Source of the DNA: Azospira sp. I13
GTDB taxonomy: Bacteria > Pseudomonadota > Gammaproteobacteria > Burkholderiales > Rhodocyclaceae
Direction: 5' to 3'
Assembly: GCF_003112695.1 (NCBI RefSeq)
Contig: NZ_BFBP01000010.1
Coordinates: 148,438-212,437, forward strand
Length of the DNA stretch: 64,000 nt
The position numbers and the translations under genes were made by a program. The notes below the pieces were generated by a model. The model was given only the letters and a program-made list of their open reading frames with translations. It was not told where the DNA came from and made no database searches. Shown piece by piece: positions 18,914 to 27,597 of the stretch (position 1 is its first letter; every line of letters begins with the position of its first letter).

Positions 18914-19471
18914 ATGCCCCGCCTTCTGCCTGCCTTTCTGCTTTTACTCAGCCTGATGGGAACCGCCATGCCGGCCAGTGCCGCCGATTGCCCGCCTCTG
19001 CTGCAACACACTTTCCCTGCCCTGCAGGACAACCAGCCCCAACCCCTCTGCCAGTACGCCGGCAAGGTGCTGCTGGTGGTGAATACCGCCTCCTACTGTG
19101 GTTTCACCAACCAGTACGACGGCCTGGAAGACCTCTATGCCGAGCTGAAGGACAAGGGCCTAGTGGTGCTGGGCTTCCCGGCCAACGACTTCGGCCAGCA
19201 GGAACCGGGCTCCAACCAGGAGATCGCCGACTTCTGCCGCCTCACCTACGGCGTGCGCTTCCCCATGCTGGCCAAGAGCACGGTGGTGGGCAAAGAGGCC
19301 AATCCCTTCTACCAGGCCCTGGCCAAGGCCACCGGCCAGGTGCCGCAATGGAATTTCCACAAGTACCTGATCGACCGCAGCGGCAAGACCGTGCTCTCGT
19401 TCGGCAGCCGCACCGCGCCCAACGACCCTCAGCTGCGGCAGGCCATCCAGCGTTTTCTTGACGCTCCCTGA
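18914..19471 (+). CDS. Exported glutathione-peroxidase-family protein
   Basis: The 185-aa product starts with a signal peptide (MPRLLPAFLLLLSLMGTAMPASA, cleavage likely before ADC) and then the glutathione peroxidase fold: VVNTASYCGFTNQYDGLE with the peroxidatic cysteine in place of selenocysteine, GFPANDFGQQEPGS with the conserved Gln, and WNFHKYLIDR with the conserved Trp. In the family such Cys enzymes mostly use thioredoxin-like reductants. The ATG at 18914 follows GGAG; the frame remains open upstream without supporting homology. It is divergent from the ferritin-like gene, and folE2 follows 57 bp downstream. Confidence 0.9.
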   Translation: MPRLLPAFLLLLSLMGTAMPASAADCPPLLQHTFPALQDNQPQPLCQYAGKVLLVVNTASYCGFTNQYDGLEDLYAELKDKGLVVLGFPANDFGQQEPGSNQEIADFCRLTYGVRFPMLAKSTVVGKEANPFYQALAKATGQVPQWNFHKYLIDRSGKTVLSFGSRTAPNDPQLRQAIQRFLDAP

Positions 19472-19528
19472 GCGCCGCGCCCCCATAACAAACAACACCG
19501 ACAACACCCCAACCCCTCGGAGAACCCC

Positions 19529-20335
19529 ATGAACGCACCGGACAAGATGTTCCACCTGCCCGATGTCCAAGCCACCCCGGACCAGCGCCAGCTGGCCATC
19601 CAGAAGGTTGGCGTGAAGGGCCTGCGCTACCCCCTGGCCCTGGCCACCCCGAACGGCACCATCCAGAACACCGTGGCCCAGCTGACCATGGCCGTGGGCC
19701 TGCCCCCGGAAGTGAAGGGCACCCACATGTCCCGCTTCGTCGAAATCCTCGAGCGCCCCCGGGGCGCCCTGCAGGCGGCGGAACTGCCGGCCCTGCTGGC
19801 CGAGATGCTGACCCACCTGCAAGCGGAGAGCGGCAGCATCGACCTCGCCTTCCCCTACTTCATCGCCAAGGTGGCCCCGGTTTCCGGCGTGGAAAGCCTG
19901 CTGGATTACGACGTGGCCCTGAAGGTGGAAAAACGCCAGGGCAGCGCCCAGGCTGACCTCACCCTGGCCGTCACCGCCCCGGTCACCAGCCTCTGCCCCT
20001 GCTCCAAGAAGATTTCCGAGTACGGCGCCCACAACCAGCGCTCCCACATCACCATCACCGCCCAGCTGCGCCAGCCCATGGCGGTGGAAGAACTGGTGCG
20101 CCTGGCCGAGGAGGAAGCCTCCTGCGAAGTCTTCGGGCTGTTGAAGCGTCCGGATGAAAAGTGGGTCACCGAGCGGGCCTACGACAATCCCAAGTTTGTC
20201 GAAGACCTGGTGCGGGATATCGCCCTGCGCCTCATGGCCGAGCCCCGCATCGGCCGCTGGTCGGTGGCTTCGGAGAATTTCGAGTCCATCCACAACCACT
20301 CGGCCTACGCCGAACTCTCCGGCGAGAACGCCTGA
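19529..20335 (+). CDS. folE2: FolE2, GTP cyclohydrolase I type IB
   Basis: FolE2 converts GTP to 7,8-dihydroneopterin triphosphate, the entry step of folate and queuosine/preQ0 precursor supply; the type IB enzyme tolerates zinc shortage. The 268-aa protein has the conserved VGVKGLRYPL start region, the cysteine block CPCSKKISEYGAHNQRSH near residues 155-172 with the active-site Cys, and the EDLVRDIALRL segment. SD GGAG lies eight bases upstream of the ATG. No Zur box was recognised before it. The next gene follows within eight bases, so the two are probably co-transcribed. Confidence 0.95.
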   Translation: MNAPDKMFHLPDVQATPDQRQLAIQKVGVKGLRYPLALATPNGTIQNTVAQLTMAVGLPPEVKGTHMSRFVEILERPRGALQAAELPALLAEMLTHLQAESGSIDLAFPYFIAKVAPVSGVESLLDYDVALKVEKRQGSAQADLTLAVTAPVTSLCPCSKKISEYGAHNQRSHITITAQLRQPMAVEELVRLAEEEASCEVFGLLKRPDEKWVTERAYDNPKFVEDLVRDIALRLMAEPRIGRWSVASENFESIHNHSAYAELSGENA

Positions 20336-20342
20336 TCCCAGC

Positions 20343-20798
20343 ATGGAACCCGCCCCGGGCCTACGCCCCGAGGTGGGCGCCCTGATCCATTACTACGAGA
20401 CCCTGACCCCGGCGGCCATCAACCGCCTGGGGGATTTCTACGCTGCAGACGCCCAGCTGAAGGACCCCTTCAACGACGTCAGCGGGGTACCGGCCATCCA
20501 GGCCGTGCTGCGGCGCATGTTCGAACAGGTGGAAGCGCCCTGCTTCCGTTTTGGCAACAGCCTGGTCCAGGGAGACGAGGCCATGCTCATCTGGGATTTT
20601 TCCTACCGCCTGCCCCTCCCCCTGCGCCTGCTGGCGCGCCGCGGCACCTATGGCATGCACGGGGTCAGCCATCTCAGGTTCGATGCCGCCGGCAAGGTGA
20701 TCTACCACCGGGATTATTGGGACACGGCCGAGGAGCTGTATGAAAAGCTACCCGGGGTGGGCAGCCTGATGCGGGGATTGCGGCGCCTGACCTCCTGA
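20343..20798 (+). CDS. SnoaL/NTF2-like protein, hypothetical
   Basis: A 151-aa protein with the cone-like NTF2/SnoaL pattern: a first helix HYYETLTPAAINRLGDFYAADAQLKDPFNDVSG, a middle strand block MLIWDFSYRLP, and a late block HLRFDAAGKVIYHRDYWD, typical of nuclear-transport-factor-2-like proteins of unknown ligand. The ATG at 20343 is eight bases after the folE2 stop. No signal peptide. Function cannot be set from sequence; some relatives are isomerase- or binding-like. Confidence 0.75.
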   Translation: MEPAPGLRPEVGALIHYYETLTPAAINRLGDFYAADAQLKDPFNDVSGVPAIQAVLRRMFEQVEAPCFRFGNSLVQGDEAMLIWDFSYRLPLPLRLLARRGTYGMHGVSHLRFDAAGKVIYHRDYWDTAEELYEKLPGVGSLMRGLRRLTS

Positions 20799-20827
20799 GC
20801 CAGGCCCCTGCTTTCCCCGGGTTCCCC

Positions 20828-21904
20828 TTAGAACAGGAAGGCCTGCTTTTCCACCGCCTTGGCCGGGGCCGCTTCGCCGTTGGCAAAGACCTTGACCTGG
20901 CGCGGTTTCAGCCACACCCGCTGGCCCGGGGCTAGGCCCAGCACCTGCTGGCGCTCCCGGGTCAGCTCCACTTCCACCAGTTCGCCCTGATGGATCACCT
21001 CCACCCGCACCAGGGGGCCGATGGTCTGCACGTAGCTGACCTGGGCCTCCAGGGCTTCCGGCGTGGCCACGGTGTCGATGTCGATGTCGTGGGGGCGAAT
21101 GAAGGCCACCGCCTCCTCGCCCGCCGGCGCGTCGTCCCGGGCCACTTCGGCCCAGGCGCCATGGACGCGGCTGTGGAAGACGTTCACGTTGCCGAGGAAC
21201 TGATAGACGAAGGGACTGGCCGGGTTGGAGTACACCTCGTCCGGGGAGCCCACCTGCTCGATGTGGCCCTTGTTCATCACCACCACCCGGTCCGCCACTT
21301 CCAGGGCTTCTTCCTGGTCGTGGGTGACGAAGACGGAGGAGATGTGCATCTCGTCGTGCAGGCGGCGCAGCCAGCGGCGCAGTTCCTTGCGCACCTTGGT
21401 GTCGAGGGCGCCGAAGGGTTCGTCCAGCAGCAGCACCTTGGGTTCCACCGCCAGGGCCCGGGCCAGGGCGATGCGCTGGCGCTGGCCACCGGAAAGCTGG
21501 GCCGGGTAGCGGTCGGCCAGCCAGTCCAGCTGCACCAGGGAGAGCAGCTCCATGACCCGCTTGCGGATCTCGGACTCGCTGGGCCGCTCCTTGCGCGGCT
21601 TGACCCGCAGACCGAAGGCCACGTTCTCGAACACGCTCATGTGGCGGAACAGGGCGTAGTGCTGGAAAACGAAGCCCACCTGGCGTTCCCGGGCATGGAG
21701 GTGAGTAGCCTCGCTGCCTTCGAACATGACCTGGCCCTCGTCCGCCGTCTCCATGCCGGCGATGATGCGCAGCAGGGTGGTCTTGCCGCAGCCAGAGGGG
21801 CCCAGCAGGGCCACCAGCTCGCCGGTGGGAATGGAGAGGGAGACATCGTCGAGGGCGACGAAGTTGCCGAAACGCTTGGCGATGTTGCGGATTTCGATAC
21901 TCAT
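20828..21904 (-). CDS. cysA: CysA, sulfate/thiosulfate ABC importer ATP-binding protein
   Basis: The ATPase that drives sulfate import with CysT and CysW. The 358-aa protein has Walker [10 protein letters not shown] near residue 35, Q-loop QHYALF, signature [15 protein letters not shown] near residue 137, Walker [12 protein letters not shown] and the switch His in FVTHDQ, then a C-terminal TOBE-type regulatory region from about residue 240. It starts 10 bp after cysW and ends the sulfate operon. The last 15 residues ([16 protein letters not shown]) look like an unstructured tail. Confidence 0.95.
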   Translation of the reverse strand: MSIEIRNIAKRFGNFVALDDVSLSIPTGELVALLGPSGCGKTTLLRIIAGMETADEGQVMFEGSEATHLHARERQVGFVFQHYALFRHMSVFENVAFGLRVKPRKERPSESEIRKRVMELLSLVQLDWLADRYPAQLSGGQRQRIALARALAVEPKVLLLDEPFGALDTKVRKELRRWLRRLHDEMHISSVFVTHDQEEALEVADRVVVMNKGHIEQVGSPDEVYSNPASPFVYQFLGNVNVFHSRVHGAWAEVARDDAPAGEEAVAFIRPHDIDIDTVATPEALEAQVSYVQTIGPLVRVEVIHQGELVEVELTRERQQVLGLAPGQRVWLKPRQVKVFANGEAAPAKAVEKQAFLF

Positions 21905-21914
21905 GGCGGCAGGC

Positions 21915-22781
21915 TCAGTTGGTTTTCTCGGGGGGAAGCTCGGCGGTCAGCATCGCGGTCTCGGCCCGCATGCGCCACTCCACCAGGGTCTTGGCCACCA
22001 GGGTGACCAGGGCCAGCAGGGCGAGGACGGAGGCCGAGGCGAAGGCGCCGATGGCGTTGTATTCGTTGTAGAGAATTTCCACGTGCAGGGGCAGGGTGTT
22101 GGTCTCGCCGCGGATGTGGCCGGAAACCACGGAAACGGCGCCGAACTCGCCCATGGCCCGGGCGTTGGCCAGGATCACCCCGTAGAGCAGGCCCCACTTA
22201 ATGTTGGGCAGGGTCACTCGCCAGAACATCTGCAAGCCGGAGGCACCGAGGGAGACGGCGGCCTCCTCCTCGTCCTTGCCCTGGGCCTGCATGAGGGGAA
22301 TCATTTCCCGGGCGACAAAGGGGAAGGTGACGAACAGGGTGGCCAGGATGATGCCGGGTACGGCAAAGACGATCTTCACGTCGTGCTCGAACAGCCAGGG
22401 GCCGAAATAGCCCTGGGCGCCAAACATCAGCACGAAGATGAGGCCGGCGATGACCGGGCTGACGGCGAAGGGCAGGTCGATCAGGGTGATGAGCAGGCTC
22501 TTGCCGCGGAACTCGAACTTGGCGATGGCCCAGCTGGCAGCAATGCCGAAGGCCACATTCAACGGCACGGCGATGGCCGCCACGATCAGGGTCAGAGTGA
22601 CGGCGTGGAGGGATTCGCTATCCACCAGATTGCCGAAATAGGCTTCCCAGCCGCCCCGCAGGGCTTCGGCGAAGACGGCAGCCAGGGGCACGCCGAGGAA
22701 CAGGGCAAGGAAGGCGAAGGCCAGGGTCAGCAGGGTGTAGCGCACCCAGGCCGGTTCGGTGTTGGCACGGCGCACGCTCAT
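21915..22781 (-). CDS. cysW: CysW, sulfate ABC importer permease
   Basis: Inner-membrane permease subunit, 288 aa, with about six membrane segments and the EAA loop [23 protein letters not shown] near residues 190-212 that contacts the ATPase. I use the ATG at 22781, whose ATGA overlaps the cysT stop; the frame is open to 22829 but that part overlaps cysT. Order sbp-cysT-cysW-cysA is the usual one. Confidence 0.94.
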   Translation of the reverse strand: MSVRRANTEPAWVRYTLLTLAFAFLALFLGVPLAAVFAEALRGGWEAYFGNLVDSESLHAVTLTLIVAAIAVPLNVAFGIAASWAIAKFEFRGKSLLITLIDLPFAVSPVIAGLIFVLMFGAQGYFGPWLFEHDVKIVFAVPGIILATLFVTFPFVAREMIPLMQAQGKDEEEAAVSLGASGLQMFWRVTLPNIKWGLLYGVILANARAMGEFGAVSVVSGHIRGETNTLPLHVEILYNEYNAIGAFASASVLALLALVTLVAKTLVEWRMRAETAMLTAELPPEKTN

Positions 22782-23626
22782 TGCTCGCCTCCCGTGTTGC
22801 GGTTGTTGTGTCGATTGGCAGCCCACCATTGCAGGCCGTTGATGGCCAGCAGCAGGACGAAGGAAATGCCCAGCATGACCACCGCCAGGGCGGTGGCGCC
22901 CACGTAGTCGTACTGCTCCAGCTTGGAAATGATGAGCAGGGGCGTGATTTCGGAAATCAGGGGCATATTGCCGGCGATGAAGATCACCGAGCCGTATTCC
23001 CCCACAGCCCGGGAGAAGGACAGGGCGAAACCGGTGAGGAGCGCCGGAAAGATGGCCGGGAAGATGATGCGGCGGAAGGTCTGCCAGCGGGAGGCGCCCA
23101 GGGTGGCGGCGGCCTCTTCCACTTCCGGCTCGATGTCCTCGATCACCGGCTGCAGGGTGCGTACGACAAAGGGCAGGCCGATGAAGGTGAGGGCGACGAC
23201 GATGCCCAGGGGGGTGTACGCCACCTTCAGACCCAGGGGCTCCAGGTGCTTGCCGATCCAGCCGTTGGTGGAATACAGGGTGGCCAGGGTAATGCCGGCC
23301 ACGGCGGTGGGTAGGGCGAAGGGTAGATCAACGAAAGAGTCGATCAGGCGCTTGCCGAAGAAGTCGTAGCGCACCAGCACCCAGGCGACGATGAGGCCGA
23401 AAAAGGCATTGATGACGGCCGCCAAGGCCGAGGTGCCGAAGGTGACACGATAGGCGGCCAGGGCCCGCTCAGTGGTGGCGATATCCCAGAACTGGGCAAA
23501 GGTCAGGCTGGTGGATTTGAGCACCAGGCCGCCCAGGGGGATCAGCACCAGCACCGAGAGATACACCAGGGTGTAGCCCAGGGCCAGGCCGAAACCGGGG
23601 AGGACGTTGTTTTTCTTGGCTGACAT
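22778..23626 (-). CDS. cysT: CysT (CysU), sulfate ABC importer permease
   Basis: First permease of the sulfate importer, 282 aa, with about six membrane segments. It contains LPFALPTAVAGITLATLYS and the EAA loop EAAATLGASRWQTFRRIIFPAIFPA near residues 173-197. It follows the binding-protein gene after a 74-bp gap that contains a strong hairpin, and its stop overlaps the cysW start. Confidence 0.94.
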   Translation of the reverse strand: MSAKKNNVLPGFGLALGYTLVYLSVLVLIPLGGLVLKSTSLTFAQFWDIATTERALAAYRVTFGTSALAAVINAFFGLIVAWVLVRYDFFGKRLIDSFVDLPFALPTAVAGITLATLYSTNGWIGKHLEPLGLKVAYTPLGIVVALTFIGLPFVVRTLQPVIEDIEPEVEEAAATLGASRWQTFRRIIFPAIFPALLTGFALSFSRAVGEYGSVIFIAGNMPLISEITPLLIISKLEQYDYVGATALAVVMLGISFVLLLAINGLQWWAANRHNNRNTGGEQ

Positions 23627-23640
23627 GGGTTTCTCAAACG

Positions 23641-23678
23641 ACGGCGCCGGGAAGCCTTGCAGGCCGGCCCGGCGCCGT
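23641..23678 (-). other. Intercistronic hairpin between sbp and cysT
   Basis: ACGGCGCCGGG (23641-23651) and CCCGGCGCCGT (23668-23678) form a perfect 11-bp GC-rich stem with a 16-base loop and no T-run. Such hairpins after binding-protein genes commonly protect the upstream mRNA segment and raise the binding protein over the permeases. Confidence 0.7.
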
Positions 23679-23700
23679 GGGGGTCGGGAGCGTGGGCGAA

Positions 23701-24723
23701 TTACTTTTGCACGTAGAGCTGGTCGAAGGAACCACCATCGACAAAGTGGGCCTTGGCTGCCTTGGTCCAGCCGCCGAACACTTCATCCACGGAGAAGGTC
23801 TTGATGTTGGGGAACTGGGTAGCATACTTCTTCAGCACTTCCGCATCCCGGGGGCGCAGGTAGTTCTGGGCGGCGTTCTCCTGGCCTTCCTTGGACCACA
23901 GGTAATCCAGGTAAGCCTGGGCCTGCTTGCGGCTACCCTTCTTGTCCACCACCCGGTCCACCACCGCCACGGGGAACTCGGCCAGGATGGAAACGCTGGG
24001 ATAGACCACCTCGAACTCACCGCGGCCGAATTCCTTGGCGATCAGTTCGGCCTCGGACTCAAAGGTCACCAGCACGTCGCCCAGGCGGCGCTGCATGAAG
24101 GTGGTGGTGGCATCCCGGCCGCCGGCGGCGAACAGGGGGGCGTTCTTCAGGATCTTGCCGACGAATTCCAGGGCCGTCTTGTCGTTGCCGCCGGGCTGCT
24201 TGAGGGCGTAGCCCCAGGCAGCCAGGTAGGTGTAGCGGCCGTTACCGGTGTTCTTCGGATGGGGCACGATCACTTCAACGCCGGACTTGGCCAGGTCGGA
24301 CCAGTCCTTCAGGGCCTTGGGATTGCCCTTGCGCACGATGAACACCATGGTGGAGGTGTAGGGCGAGGCGTTGTTGGGGAATTTTTTGGCGTAGTCCTTG
24401 GCCACCAGGCCCTTCTCGGCCAGGTAATCGACGTCGGTGGCCTGGTTCATGGTCACCACGTCCGCTTCCAGGCCATCGGCCACGGCCCGCACCTGCTTGG
24501 AGGAACCGCCGTGGGACTGTTTCACCTCCACCTTTTCACCGGCCTTGGCTTGCCAGTGCTTGGTGAACATGGGGTTGTAGTCCTTGTAGAAATCCCGGGC
24601 CACGTCGTAGGAGGCGTTGAGCAGGGTGACATCGGCCAGGGCCGGGCCGCTCAGACCGGCCGCCAGGGTCAGGGCGAGCAGCAAACGGGAAAAAGACGAC
24701 GGGGAGGTGGCGGAAAATCTCAT
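23701..24723 (-). CDS. sbp: Sulfate-binding periplasmic protein (Sbp/CysP type)
   Basis: Captures sulfate (or thiosulfate) in the periplasm for CysTWA. The 340-aa precursor from the ATG at 24723 (GGA eight bases upstream) has a signal peptide of about 31 residues ending SGPALA before DVTLLNASYDVARDFYKDYN, the Sbp N-terminal signature. The ligand-site blocks KQSHGGSSKQVRAV and GNGRYTYLAAWGYA are present, and the protein ends with a TFSVDEVFGGW region. Thiosulfate-binding CysP is so similar that substrate preference cannot be set from sequence alone. Confidence 0.93.
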   Translation of the reverse strand: MRFSATSPSSFSRLLLALTLAAGLSGPALADVTLLNASYDVARDFYKDYNPMFTKHWQAKAGEKVEVKQSHGGSSKQVRAVADGLEADVVTMNQATDVDYLAEKGLVAKDYAKKFPNNASPYTSTMVFIVRKGNPKALKDWSDLAKSGVEVIVPHPKNTGNGRYTYLAAWGYALKQPGGNDKTALEFVGKILKNAPLFAAGGRDATTTFMQRRLGDVLVTFESEAELIAKEFGRGEFEVVYPSVSILAEFPVAVVDRVVDKKGSRKQAQAYLDYLWSKEGQENAAQNYLRPRDAEVLKKYATQFPNIKTFSVDEVFGGWTKAAKAHFVDGGSFDQLYVQK

Positions 24724-24809
24724 GGCAATTCCTTTGTTCAGCAGCACCCAAGGTGCGTTAGGGACGAACTCTAACCAAGGCTTTTAGAACCACAAAGCTT
24801 GATTGGCTA

Positions 24810-24839
24810 TTTGTTTATCCGAGAAAACGAATAAACAAA
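24810..24839. promoter_or_regulatory. Inverted repeat upstream of the sulfate operon
   Basis: TTTGTTTAT (24810-24818) and ATAAACAAA (24831-24839) form a perfect 9-bp inverted repeat around 12 bp, about 90 bp upstream of the sbp start in an AT-rich stretch. The position is right for an activator such as CysB or Cbl of the LysR family; the identity of the regulator is inferred. Confidence 0.5.
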
Positions 24840-24936
24840 CTGACGTACGGGCAAATACAGAATAAGGAAAAATCTCCTGGGAGCCGTCGGATTATGACGA
24901 TATTCTTTGCCCACATTTCAAGAATGCGCCAAGCCC

Positions 24937-25725
24937 ATGCCTGCAACCCCGCCCTACTCCTGCCTTTCCCTTCTGCTGTGCCTGGCCGGATGCATGTTTG
25001 CCGCACCAGGCCAGGCCGCACCCGGCGCGCCCACGGGAAGCTGCGGCCCGGTCCGCTACTACGCTCCAGAAGACAACTTCAACAGCAGCCCGCTCAAAGC
25101 CCCCCACCCGCTCCTGGGCGCCCTGCTCAAGGGTGCCGAAAACGGCGTGGCCGTAGAACAGCGCAATCTGGCCATCAGTTTTGAAACCGGCTATCTGGTC
25201 CGCCCCTGCCCGGTCACCGCCGCCTACTGGTACGAGAAAGCCGGCGCCGGCGGCGACCCGGTGGCCGCGCGCTGGCTGGCCCAGCATTCAGACAGGGAAC
25301 AGCGCCGGCACGGCGGGGATTGCATCGAGGCCCAATGCACCGGCGGCGAGGCCAGCGCCGCCAACACCCGCCTGGTGCTGGATGCCGACCCCCGGGGCCA
25401 CTTCCATACCCGGCTGACCATCAACAACACCAGCACCCCGGGCATGATCGACACCGGCGCCACCTTGGTCAGCCTGGGGGCCGACACGGCCTTGCGCCTC
25501 GGTCTGATCCCCGGCAAAGGCCGCCGGGGCCTTTCCCGCATCGCCAACGGCAGCACCATGGCGGTGGAGCATGTCACCGTCCCCAGCCTTTACGTGGGCG
25601 GCATCAAGCTGGATTACGTCACCGTCTCCATCGGCCCCAGTGGCGCCCCCACCCTGATCGGCATGAGCGCCCTCAAATCCCTCAAGGTGGACGTGGCCAG
25701 CAACCGCATGACGCTCTCAAAGTAA
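24937..25725 (+). CDS. Sel1-like/retropepsin-type exported protein
   Basis: A 262-aa protein with a hydrophobic leader and a possible lipobox LAGC near residue 19. Residues 45-105 carry a Sel1/TPR-like segment (GAENGVAVEQRNLAISFETG then AAYWYEKAGAGGDPVAARWLA). The C-terminal half (from about residue 135) is an aspartic protease of the clan AA retropepsin type: MIDTGATLVSLG with the catalytic Asp-Thr-Gly-Ala, then the hydrophobic LIGMSALKSLKVD block that mimics the flap/ILG motif. Bacterial retropepsins act as dimers; the substrate is unknown. I prefer the ATG at 24937 to a TTG at 24907. Confidence 0.75.
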   Translation: MPATPPYSCLSLLLCLAGCMFAAPGQAAPGAPTGSCGPVRYYAPEDNFNSSPLKAPHPLLGALLKGAENGVAVEQRNLAISFETGYLVRPCPVTAAYWYEKAGAGGDPVAARWLAQHSDREQRRHGGDCIEAQCTGGEASAANTRLVLDADPRGHFHTRLTINNTSTPGMIDTGATLVSLGADTALRLGLIPGKGRRGLSRIANGSTMAVEHVTVPSLYVGGIKLDYVTVSIGPSGAPTLIGMSALKSLKVDVASNRMTLSK

Positions 25726-25885
25726 GCAAGCGGCACGCAACGCGCTCGGCACCGCCGGAACCTGGCAGCATCACTGCGACGCAACAACGGGGGAAGGAAA
25801 CGGAGAAGCGGCTGCAACACACCGATGCAGCCCCGACTTTCTGCATCTCCTCAGAAAAATCGGCGCAATCGACAGCTGAAAACGA

Positions 25886-25915
25886 AAAAGGCCCTCGGAA
25901 AACCGAGGGCCTTTT
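25886..25915. terminator. Bidirectional rho-independent terminator
   Basis: AAGGCCCTCGG and CCGAGGGCCTT pair around AAAA, with a T-run on the plus strand side (TTTTG) and an A-run on the other (T-run for the minus strand). It serves the retropepsin gene on the plus strand and tRNA-Phe on the minus strand. Confidence 0.88.
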
Positions 25916-25921
25916 GAATTC

Positions 25922-25997
25922 TGGTGGCCAGTCGCGGAATCGAACCACGGACACGCGGATTTTCAATCCGCTGCTCTACCAACTGAGCTAACTGGCC
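25922..25997 (-). tRNA. tRNA-Phe (anticodon GAA)
   Basis: A 76-nt cloverleaf on the minus strand. The acceptor stem GGCCAGT pairs with ACTGGCC, the D-arm is AGCTCAGTTGGTAGAGC, the anticodon stem GCGGA/TCCGC carries the loop TTGAAAA (anticodon GAA), the T-arm has GGTTCGATTCC, and 3' ACCA is encoded. Confidence 0.98.
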
Positions 25998-26082
25998 TCA
26001 AAACGAAGGCCGCATTGTAGTCACGCCCTCCGCCCCTGTCAAAGGTTTTTTTCGTCTTTTTCGACAGCATCCCAGAGCTGGC

Positions 26083-27597
26083 TCAGGCGCTCCCCGGCGG
26101 CACGGGCAGGACGACGTCCTCCGCCATCTCGGCCCGGGGCTCCTGATAGGCGGGGAAGGCCATCCGGGCGATGCTGCCCGGCCCCTTGGGATTCGGCCGC
26201 AGGCTGGCGACGGCGTGATGCAGTTCGGCAATTTCGCGCACGATGGGCAGGCCCAGGCCGGAGCCTTCGGTACCGGCGTCATCCACCCGGTAGAAGCGCT
26301 CGAAGACCAGTTCGGACTGCTCCTCGGTAATGCCGATGCCGCTATCCTCGACTTCCAGCACCACTTCCGGCTCGCCGCCTTCGCTACGCCGCCGTACCAC
26401 GCGGCAGGTGACCTGGCCGCCGGTGGGGGTGTAGCGCAGGGCATTGTCGATGAGGTTGTTGATGGCTTCCCGCAGCAGGAAGGAGTTGCCTTCAATATCG
26501 GTGGTGCCGTCGGCGGGCTCGTAGCCGATGTCGATGTAGTTCTCCAGTGCCTGCATCACCCAGTCTTCGACGATTTCCCGCAGCAGCCGGTCCAGGTTCA
26601 TGGGGGCCAGGGGCTGGCTGGCGGCACCGCTGCCGGCTTCGGCCCGAGCCAGGGTGAGGAGCTGATTGACCAGGTGGGATGCCCGATCCACCGCGCCGGC
26701 CATTTGCCGCAGGGCGTAGAGCAGACGTTCCGGGTCGTTCTCGCGCATGGCCAGCTGGGCCTGGGTCTTGAGGCCGGTGAGGGGGGTACGCATCTGGTGG
26801 GCGGCATCGGCAATGAAGCGGGTCTGGGCCTCCATGTTGCGCTCCATGCGCTCCAGCATGCCGTTGAAGGCTTCAATCAGGGGCTGCAGCTCCTCCGGCA
26901 CCTTGCGGGTGCTGATCGGGGAAAGATCCCCCGGGCGCCGGGCCTCGATGCGGCCCCTCAGCTTGGTCAGGGGCTTGAGGCCCTGGGAAAGGCCGAACCA
27001 GACCAGGATAACGGCCAGGGGAATGATGATGAACTGGGGCAGGATGACGCTGGCGATGATCTTGTTGGCCAGCTGGGAGCGCTTCTCCAGGGTCTCCCCC
27101 ACTTCCACCAGCAGCCAGCGCTCTTCGGGGCGATCGGGGTCGGCGAGGAACTGGTAGGCGATGCGCAGGTCCTGGCCATTGAATTCGCCGTCGCGAAAGG
27201 CAATGTCGCCGTTGTCGTTAGCCGGCCGGGCCAGTTCGGGGGCCACCGGCAGCTCCTTGTCACCGGCCAGGCGGCGCCCATCCCGGGTCATCACATGAAA
27301 ATAGACGCTATCGATCTCATCCGCCCGCAGCAGGGCCTTGGCCGAGCCGGAAAGGCCCACCACCGGGCGCCCCTCGGCATAGCGGACCTGCCGGGCAATG
27401 GCGGTGACGTTCTCCCGCAGGGCCTGGTCGTAGGGGTAGCCCGCGACGATGTTGGCGAAATAGTGGGTAACGGCGATGCTGATGGGCCAGACGAAGAGCA
27501 GGGGCGCCAGCATCCAGTCCAGGATTTCCCCGAACAGGGAACGCTGGCTGTCGCCGCTCCCCTCAGAGGGCTCGGGCTTGGTCCTGGGGCTTTTCAA
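26083..27597 (-). CDS. TctE/QseC-type sensor histidine kinase
   Basis: Membrane histidine kinase partner of the adjacent response regulator. It has an N-terminal segment of the two-component-kinase N-terminal type (2CSK_N: DWMLAPLLFVWPISIAVTHYF), a periplasmic domain of about 125 residues, a second membrane segment (IIASVILPQFIIIPLAVILVWFGL), a HAMP-like linker, the H-box DAAHQMRTPL, N-box NNLIDNALRYTP and ATP motifs DSGIGI and GSGLGL. The start is uncertain: a TTG at 27597 (504 aa, overlapping the regulator gene) keeps residues usually present before the membrane segment; the first ATG is at 27513 (476 aa). Ligand unknown; no tct transporter lies nearby. Confidence 0.88.
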   Translation of the reverse strand: MKSPRTKPEPSEGSGDSQRSLFGEILDWMLAPLLFVWPISIAVTHYFANIVAGYPYDQALRENVTAIARQVRYAEGRPVVGLSGSAKALLRADEIDSVYFHVMTRDGRRLAGDKELPVAPELARPANDNGDIAFRDGEFNGQDLRIAYQFLADPDRPEERWLLVEVGETLEKRSQLANKIIASVILPQFIIIPLAVILVWFGLSQGLKPLTKLRGRIEARRPGDLSPISTRKVPEELQPLIEAFNGMLERMERNMEAQTRFIADAAHQMRTPLTGLKTQAQLAMRENDPERLLYALRQMAGAVDRASHLVNQLLTLARAEAGSGAASQPLAPMNLDRLLREIVEDWVMQALENYIDIGYEPADGTTDIEGNSFLLREAINNLIDNALRYTPTGGQVTCRVVRRRSEGGEPEVVLEVEDSGIGITEEQSELVFERFYRVDDAGTEGSGLGLPIVREIAELHHAVASLRPNPKGPGSIARMAFPAYQEPRAEMAEDVVLPVPPGSA

